Of a stretch of DNA of 64,000 nucleotides, positions 59,680-64,000 are shown one piece after another. A program made the translations under genes and the position numbers. Every line of letters begins with the position of its first letter. Within the stretch, counting starts at the first letter, position 1. The notes under the pieces were generated by a model. The model worked only from the letters and a program-made list of their open reading frames with translations, was not told where the DNA came from and did no database searches. Source of the DNA: Elysia chlorotica (Eukaryota; Mollusca; Gastropoda; Plakobranchidae); the NCBI GenBank assembly GCA_003991915.1, contig RQTK01000013.1, positions 831,107 to 895,106 on the forward strand, written 5' to 3'.

Positions 59680-60702
59680 GAATTTATAGGGCGCCCACTC
59701 CCCACAATGTGGGCCCTAGGCGCCTTACAATGTTAATCCATTCATCCACTTACATACAACTAATACAACATAAGCAAAATACACAATAAAAACAGAACAT
59801 AACCACATCTACACTGGTGACTAGGATTGAAAATGTTTTGTAAAAAGATGGGTCTTAAGTTTACTTTTAAACTGGTCTAATTTTGTTATTTCCCTGATGT
59901 CACTAGGAAGCGAATCAACATTTTTGTGTAGGTAAAGATACGGCCAACAAAACAGACCATATCAACATTCTGGTGTACATAGATATATCTTTCTGCAATC
60001 AAATAAACACAATGCTGCTATTGAGCATTATTTGATAAAAAGAGAGCATTAAAAAATATCAATTTTTTTTTTATTTCATGCAAAAAGGCAAGAGTAAAGA
60101 GATAGAAATTGTAACTGCTTGTATCACAAAATGCACAAGTAATTGTTTGACACTTATCAATACTTACAGATGAGTCGCCAAATGTTCCCAAGAGGGCATC
60201 TTGAAATGGATAGGCAGTTGAAACATGAATGACAAAAAGATGAGACTGCCCATCAGGGTCTTTGCTGTTGTAAATCATAGCTCCTGGCTTCAGCTCAATG
60301 ACTGCTTTCCATAAATTTCCCTGATCTGTGGTTCAAGTAAGTATAATAACTATTTAATGCTTTATTTAAAACATTTTGAATAGTTCAATGGCTCTAAATG
60401 CAAACGCATAATGGAAAAGAAGCTAAATTGCAATCAACAATATTATCTTGGAAAAAAGTCAGTTAAAAGCAGAGACAAATATTTAGACAGCATTTTAAAA
60501 TTTAAATAAATATGATTCACTAGCATATATATATATATACATATTAAAAAAAATCAATGTTAAATTCAATGTTGGTACTTATCATTCTGACTGTTTCAGC
60601 AACAAGAAGATCGTGTGCTTCAACATCTTCGGGAAGAGCACTGAGTGAGGCAATGTACTCATTAAGCAGTTCTCCAGCACGTAAGATAAAAGTTTGTGAC
60701 AT
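37773..60702 (-). CDS. Large Lys/Ser-rich protein with C-terminal coiled coil; SYCP2-like candidate
   Basis: Exons in transcript order: 60702-60579, 60325-60168, 58272-58195, 57892-57632, 57038-56234, 55882-55736, 55436-55391, 54442-54406, 54141-54108, 52889-50686, 49871-49750, 49447-49345, 48955-48781, 48298-48249, 47632-47552, 47052-46798, 45359-45266, 44499-43808, 42332-42244, 41832-41732, 41262-41226, 38493-38418, 37838-37773. The frame is continuous for ~1,945 codons. A short folded start is followed by disordered Lys/Ser-rich sequence, then a coil. The architecture, LSPFLPRP and the coil pattern recall vertebrate SYCP2 (meiotic axial element), but the usual armadillo-like N-terminus is missing. 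The last exon was not found. The gene structure is well supported and the family is tentative. Confidence 0.65.
39060..39626. repeat. 567-bp direct repeat, copy 1
   Basis: It begins tttttaaaaac and ends cacccacaacaag. It differs from the copy at 40553-41119 at about three positions by eye. The sequence is intronic DNA of the minus-strand gene with no coding pattern. Confidence 0.95.
39627..40552 (+). mobile_element. Jockey-like LINE RT fragment without natural ends
   Basis: After an AAG/GAA microsatellite, one uninterrupted frame runs from ~39,650 to 40,510 (~285 codons). It starts just before the catalytic IYADDLVLWC box and continues through YLGVTFDKRLTW, the thumb (VLEYGVSAWGTA, NQATRVITGA) to the edge of where an RNase H domain would follow. 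The upstream endonuclease and most of the fingers are missing, as are any 3' UTR and poly(A) tail. The frame has no stop, so the copy is young. It sits exactly between the two 567-bp repeats. Confidence 0.9.
40553..41119. repeat. 567-bp direct repeat, copy 2
   Basis: Same length as copy 1 and nearly identical. Beyond it the original intron resumes (cacatattttaattgaag). The order repeat, LINE fragment, repeat indicates one recent event. Confidence 0.95.
42340..43800. other. Intron of the minus-strand gene, nothing else seen
   Basis: AT-rich intronic DNA between exons 44499-43808 and 42332-42244. No repeat family or coding pattern was recognised. Confidence 0.5.
43808..45359 (-). CDS. Minus-strand gene: basic SP/TP-rich exons
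   Basis: Exon 45359-45266 (EQISSCSDNEGMSGSDSEQL onward) and exon 44499-43808 (231 codons). The second holds CKTPRTPKKKLFSALSFDDF, IKKSPKKLLNRDVSPKKKKR, LELSPFLPRPTRFES and GASMSPYLPLSLS. Several S/T-P sites are followed by Lys, fitting CDK substrates and nuclear localisation. The chosen acceptor (atatccacag) keeps frame; another acceptor 29 bases upstream does not. Confidence 0.75.
44803..44870. repeat. Long poly(A)/poly(T) tract
   Basis: A short T run is followed by more than 50 nearly uninterrupted A. Another A/T/G homopolymer block lies at ~45,018-45,050. Such tracts are unstable and prone to assembly error. Confidence 0.95.
45921..45996 (-). other. Candidate frame-breaking cassette exon
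   Basis: Good splice signals (cctttctag and gtactc) flank 76 nt whose first frame is open (GVLDKNSGCLDPSKHPLKAK). The exons on either side join in phase 0 without it. Including its 25 codons plus one base would shift the downstream frame. It is either a false positive or a regulated poison-type exon. Confidence 0.3.
46798..49871 (-). CDS. Minus-strand gene: six small to medium exons
   Basis: Exons 49871-49750, 49447-49345, 48955-48781, 48298-48249, 47632-47552 and 47052-46798. Sequence includes SPDSGLVFPPLDDSIPCTPY, MKSKTPLTVKEKMRGKTYNK, DEIEYGHLYQRLHDKQLQKR, KKTVSSILTNSSGRSKNN and KSPSDDDHQINDAQSDHES. The acidic and basic stretches alternate. Each acceptor has cag or aag and each donor a standard gta or gtg, with frames in register. 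Confidence 0.75.
47945..48018 (+). repeat. SINE 3' fragment with (AACC)n tail
   Basis: TCTTGGGGCCCGTCCAC, then TGCTGCTGTTGGACGTTAAA, then an AACC repeat. The first part is identical to the stretch near 27,612. The tail shows how this SINE family ends. Confidence 0.8.
50686..52889 (-). CDS. Minus-strand gene: 2.2-kb central exon
   Basis: One open exon of 2,204 nt, ~735 residues, very rich in Lys, Ser, Asn, Asp and Glu. It enters after one base of a codon and leaves in phase 0. Notable parts are ILKSLISPGCISEEDFKHPR near the start, DIVVFTPGETQ, KTFSFDDVSSSNSGFLFIES, CESSEPSPKKSIF, MAGFMAPKKAPKENRQKKTF, and a twice-repeated VEFSLFSSQK / MEFALFSSQK at the end. The composition argues for an extended, nuclear, phospho-regulated region. 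No enzyme motif was seen. Confidence 0.85.
52960..54050. other. Intron of the minus-strand gene, nothing else seen
   Basis: AT-rich, with several A and T tracts. No exon with proper signals and no recognised repeat. Confidence 0.5.
54108..55882 (-). CDS. Minus-strand gene: four small exons
   Basis: Exons 55882-55736, 55436-55391, 54442-54406 and 54141-54108. The first is basic (KTPPQKSCRSTKKVKTPVVT). The others are short linkers (DSLVITTLTPDLHGIR, HEGSPNVHKNKL, VQEPTVTSVDEG). All phases join without a gap, which supports the model despite the small sizes. Confidence 0.7.
56234..58272 (-). CDS. Minus-strand gene: exons including a duplicated pair
   Basis: Exons 58272-58195, 57892-57632 and 57038-56234. 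The second and the first third of the third are homologous. Both begin with Asp-X-Ser, share NSSVK, CET-SQQTRS-AKTSVP, SVISSQ-QE and NEEKS-ESDSL, and start in phase 0. The third exon then continues for ~180 further residues of Lys/Glu/Ser-rich sequence with PLRRSQRNVKKN, a basic patch. Confidence 0.8.
58500..58735 (-). repeat. tRNA-like SINE head plus GCGCC motif repeat
   Basis: Minus strand from ~58,730: GGAGCGTAGTGGTCTAGTGG, an A-box-like start. Distal to it, the + strand holds TAGCGCCCGAAAGCGCCCTG and a second copy beginning AATAGCGCCCGAAAGCGCC about 45 bases on. The stretch is GC-rich in an AT-rich intron. The family is not known to me. Confidence 0.45.
58919..59030. repeat. 34-bp inverted repeat with 44-nt loop
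   Basis: Left arm 58919-58952 begins ATTTTAGGAGAGGCAGACCA. Right arm 58997-59030 is its reverse complement with one mismatch, a G:U pair in RNA on one strand. The arms flank 44 unrelated bases. It lies in an intron of the minus-strand gene. It may be a tiny foldback element or a hairpin RNA source. Confidence 0.85.
59636..59960 (-). repeat. (ATA)n-linked dispersed repeat
   Basis: A 42-base ATA microsatellite is followed by GGAATTTATAGGGCGCC and TGTGGGCCCTAGGCGCC. Farther on comes AAAGATGGGTCTTAAGTTTA. This layout, microsatellite then a GGCGCC-bearing end, matches a dispersed repeat type widespread in marine invertebrates, here probably the 3' end of a retroelement in minus orientation. Confidence 0.5.
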
Positions 60703-60723
60703 TTTAAAATATTTTGAAGAATT
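60168..60723 (-). CDS. First coding exons of the minus-strand gene
   Basis: Exon 60723-60579 has a candidate acceptor (tacatcccatag), an in-frame upstream stop, and ATG at 60702-60700. It encodes MSQTFILRAGELLNEYIASL and on to 41 residues. Exon 60325-60168 adds NQGNLWKAVIELKPGAMIY, SHLFVIHVSTAYPF and QDALLGTFGDSS. The alternation of hydrophobic residues suggests beta strands. LWKAVIELKPGAMIYNSK roughly parallels the WEAV...VQIYS strand of the Spt16M-like domain in SYCP2. It may be the real N-terminus or, if more exons lie upstream, an internal part. Confidence 0.6.
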
Positions 60724-60937
60724 CTATGGGATGTATTATTCTTTATCCATTACCCAAGCTGTTAAAAACCTAGATAAGAAAAGAAACAAAATGATTCAAC
60801 AAAAAATACATCCATTTCTCTTTAAAAAAAAAAAAAAAAAAGAAATAATGAAATTGAATTAGGAGTTTCTTGTTCTTTCTTTTTTTTTTTTGGTGAAATT
60901 TGTTATGTAAGATGCTACTTTAAACAGGATTTTTACT

Positions 60938-61015
60938 TAGGGGCACTGAGGGGTTAGAACATCAGCTTTTGACGCAGGAAAGCTGGAAACTCCTGGTTCA
61001 AGCCCTGGTCTGGAA
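60938..61015 (+). repeat. tRNA-like SINE head
   Basis: CACTGAGGGGTTAGAAC (A-box-like) and, about 45 bases on, CCTGGTTCAAGCCC (B-box). The spacing allows a long variable arm, but the stems are poor. It lies just upstream of the first known exon of the minus-strand gene. Confidence 0.5.
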
Positions 61016-61610
61016 GCATTTTGAAGGCTCTTCAATTGCTCTTAACGGGAGCACCCGCCATCGCCAGCTGGTCTTTTTTACGGGAGCACCCACATCGCCC
61101 GATATGAATCGAGTTTGGCATACACCTATTGTGTACGGATTAGCAGCTAGCTATTATGTTCCTTTGGAAAAAGAAGATTTACACATATCATTTATGCAGA
61201 GATATACTTTCCATAGCCGTGTACTGCTTTAAAAAATATGCGGTTGCCGAGTTACGATTTTAATCAAAAACACCGATCAGATTTCTACTCTTCCGACAAA
61301 AGTAAACACATTTGAGATTAGATTTGCTCGGCATGCACATTGAAAGTACAGAATAAACGTCTGAAACACCAATGCTTCTGTAACAAACAGGTCTCTTTCT
61401 ATCAAAAAAAGTTCCAACGTTCATTATCAGTTTACAGCTTGTTAGCGATTTCTCAAAAAGGTCTGTCGTTTTCTTCGCATCAAACTCAAAGCTTCCACGA
61501 AGTACAAGCACTAGATCTATCTATATAGGGTCTATATTGATCCTAACAGGGAGAAAATATAATAATAAATGTTAAAATTGGAAACTTTGGTAGTGTTACC
61601 TTGGCATGTC

Positions 61611-62210
61611 TACAGCGGGAGCTTGTTTACAGCAGGATTTTTCTTCTGGAACCAAAAGTCCGGCACTCCTTGAGTTTTGTGGTCCCTAGCCTGAGGGCGA
61701 TCAAATGGGTGGGCGGCCCGAATTACTTTTTTGATATCTTTTATTTCTATTAAAATTGACTAAAATATCTGCCAACTGTACTCCCTATCTTTTGGTTATG
61801 TTTTATTTCTATTTAAAAATTGAATATAATACATGCCAGCTGTACTCCCTGTTTTTTTTATTAATTTTTTTTTATTGTACATGTATTGGCATGACTTGTT
61901 TGATTCATAGAGACAGATTTGATAGTATTCAATTGTATATTTAGACGCGGGTTGTAATGCGGGCGGGGACAAACATACACAAGCACATAGGCTACAGTTG
62001 ATCTGTTAAGCAACTGAAACTATCTGTCTCTCAGTCTCACACTCGTTTGCTCTTCCTCTCTCTCTCTCTTTCTGCTCTCTTCACAGGTTGACTGACTCCA
62101 ATGTAATCGAATCCTACCCATCCACTCCTCGAATTCCGCCCACCAAGCCAATTTAATTGCCCACAAGTTAGGGACCACAAAACTCAACGAGTGCCTAAAG
62201 TCCCGCTGTA
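61611..62210. mobile_element. Non-autonomous TIR transposon, ~600 bp
   Basis: Both ends read inward as TACAGCGGGA. Farther in, the left side has GGCACTCCTTGAGTTTTGTG and GGTCCCTAGCC, and the right side, reversed, has GGCACTCGTTGAGTTTTGTG and GGTCCCTAAC. The inverted arms extend over ~75 bp, with an insertion in the left arm. The TACAG...CTGTA ends suggest TA target sites, as in the element at 12,046-13,055. The interior is partly CT-rich and has no transposase. Confidence 0.75.
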
Positions 62211-62399
62211 GTTATGATTTACTGATAATCTAGGTCCGATCAATACTAGATCTAGATACTTTACATATCACATGCAAACAAACATACAATGAAACCCGCT
62301 AGTTTTGTTATCTCCCAAAGGGCAGGTTGTTAGGCCGAGACCACTTCAACAAAGATGCAGTGACAATCCACCTTCAGATTTGAGCACTCATATTATTAT

Positions 62400-62550
62400 G
62401 GCTAGATCTAGAAATCTAGTGTCCGAAATTTTCCTAGATCTAGTGCCCGGAATATTTCTAGAGACTAGATCTAGACCTAGATCTACCAAAAACAATTTAG
62501 ATCTAGAAGATCGTACTGATAAACAATGCTCTGGCTCAAGATCTAGATTC
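62400..62550. repeat. Cluster of CTAGATCTAG-type palindromes
   Basis: About six occurrences of TAGATCTAG or a close variant fall within 150 bases. Isolated copies also occur near 3,800-3,860, 27,545, 28,065, 29,455 and 34,460. Confidence 0.8.
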
Positions 62551-63179
62551 TAGATCCTGAAAAGATTTTTTTTTAATCCCTGCAACTTTTTTCATAGTGT
62601 GAATCAATCCAAAAGATCCGCTCATAATAAACATTCACCACAGGAGCAGACGATGTCAGTAACCTTTGACCCGATGAATACAATTAGAACCGTAAAGTAA
62701 CTCAAAGAAGCCTCAAAAGCATTCGTAGAAAATAACGTTCGACTATTAACTTTTTTTCTTTGCACTTTGTTCATGTAGCAGGATACGTGTCTATGTAGAC
62801 AATATGCCTACTAATAGGGAAAAATGTATGTAAATATATTTAAACTGTAATGCTATTATAACAGGCATTACTATGGTATTTTAAGGGCTTCTATAATCTT
62901 TATTCTATTTTTAAACCATCCCCACCATTTTCTCTCTGTGGACACATTTTTGCATCTTAGCAACCATTATGGTACGATGTCAACAAAACTATTCCTTTTT
63001 TAGTCAAAGGGACAGTTTTTAGAATATTATTGTGTGGGAGCAAAAGTTAATACAAACTAGCTGTGATATTAAACCTGTGTATATATATTTTAGTATTCGT
63101 TTTTTTCTATTTTAAAGGTACCGGTACGGCAGATATCTCAGTTGATTGTCCCATTTTCTTACACAAAAAGGTTCACAAA

Positions 63180-63990
63180 GGGCGGCTCGTTTTCACAATA
63201 ATGGAACCAAGCCTACGCCATTGAAACGCTTATTAGGTCAGATAACTCTTGTTGGCAAGAAAAGTGGGCGGCGGCCGTGTGGCGGGATTTTCGATTATAC
63301 ACAGCTTGGTGCTGTCTAGCTTTGGTTCATGTAATCGCGTTGTGTTAGACTCTTGTGTTGTCTACTTATGAAGCTAACGACAATAGAGAATGGAAAGATT
63401 GCTCTTTGGCTATGAATTTTCACGCCTTTGTTGTATGCTTGAAAAAAAAACAACAACAAGAAAACAAAAAAGAAACAAAAACACATGCAGCTGTAGTTTT
63501 ACATCTGTAGACAATTTGATGAGATTTCAGCTGTTTCTTTTTTTTTTTTTTACTTTGAACGGGAAATCGGTTTTAAGACATGTGTTTTTCATCGACTTTA
63601 ACTGTTTTCTAAGAGATGAATAACTTCAAATGTTGAAAAGCGTGCTCCCTACAGCATCCGAAAACAGCTGCCAGACGATCGACATGCCTCTTAGTGAGTA
63701 AGTGCGTTTTCTTTTTAAGGAAATGCGTCTTTGTAGAAACGCCCTGAAAAAACACCGACCCTCTACCGAGACGAAGGTATCGCGTGCTCACCAATGATTA
63801 ACAAAGTTGATTATTGAAGAATAAAGGCTGGGCATCAAAGGAGAGGGGAGCATGTTGCCTGGGTGCATTGTTACCTGAAACCGTTATGGAACAAGAGATA
63901 AGAGGCAGGTGAGGCGTCAGAGACAAAGACCGGAAATCTCCTCCAAACTCTGCAAGTGTATCAAGGCGGCCGTAGATGTAGACAAACAAA
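63180..63990. promoter_or_regulatory. CpG-richer end of window, possible promoter
   Basis: GGGCGGCGGCCGTGTGGCGGG at about 63,264-63,285 and several CpGs at 63,640-63,960 contrast with the AT-rich surroundings. It could be the promoter of the minus-strand gene (5' UTR exon(s) upstream of 60,723) or of a neighbouring gene. No TATA box or start site was identified. Confidence 0.3.
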
Positions 63991-64000
63991 ACACAAGATT

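Noticed and set aside
61260-61511. 83-codon minus-strand frame upstream of the minus gene
   Set aside because: It has an in-frame start and some CpG, but no family resemblance and no clear splice link. It might be 5' UTR, but not enough supports a gene.
1-64000. CRISPR arrays, bacterial operons, rRNA genes, LTR or viral elements
   Set aside because: No spaced direct-repeat arrays, operon structure, rRNA motifs, capsid or envelope-like frames or paired LTRs were seen. The 567-bp repeats lack LTR signals and flank an internal LINE piece.

Overview
The window is eukaryotic nuclear DNA from an invertebrate animal. It is AT-rich, with short exons separated by GT-AG introns, many microsatellites, tRNA-derived SINEs, broken LINEs and small terminal-inverted-repeat elements. 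The repeat types and the protein resemblances suggest a mollusc, most likely a gastropod. That placement is inference, because no species-specific marker was recognised. I saw no prokaryotic operons, no CRISPR array and no LTR or viral element.

Two convergent protein-coding genes fill most of the window. On the + strand (6.4-28.8 kb) is a complete RB1CC1/FIP200 gene, the scaffold of the ULK1/ATG1 autophagy initiation complex. About 31 coding exons join in frame into roughly 1,673 residues: a ubiquitin-like N-terminus, a helical ATG17-like region, a Ser/Pro-rich linker in one 1.1-kb exon, a long coiled coil, and the C-terminal Claw domain. Its leader is split by an intron and holds four tiny upstream ORFs. 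One coiled-coil exon lies in a recent ~1-kb tandem duplication. By reading frame, its two copies can only be used one at a time.

On the - strand (60.7 down to 37.8 kb) is a second multi-exon gene that encodes at least ~1,945 residues. It is Lys/Ser-rich and mostly disordered. A short folded N-terminal part, basic and SP/TP-rich segments and a C-terminal coiled coil spread over several small exons are compatible with a fast-evolving axial-element protein of the SYCP2 type, but the family call is tentative. It contains an old exon duplication and a twice-repeated short peptide motif. Its last exon was not found.

Region by region: 0-1.3 kb is a decayed LINE. 1.3-6.3 kb is repeats plus the probable 5' leader region of RB1CC1, with a second decayed LINE. 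6.4-28.8 kb is RB1CC1, with a TIR transposon, SINEs and a LINE 3' tail in its introns. 28.8-33.75 kb is a probable long 3' UTR or intergenic stretch with several poly(A) signals. 33.8-37.7 kb is intergenic with one SINE. 37.8-60.7 kb is the minus-strand gene; one of its introns holds a LINE fragment sandwiched between near-identical 567-bp direct repeats, and another intron near the 5' end holds a 34-bp inverted repeat. 60.9-64 kb holds a tRNA-like repeat, a second TIR element, a cluster of CTAGATCTAG-type palindromes and a CpG-richer end that may be a promoter.
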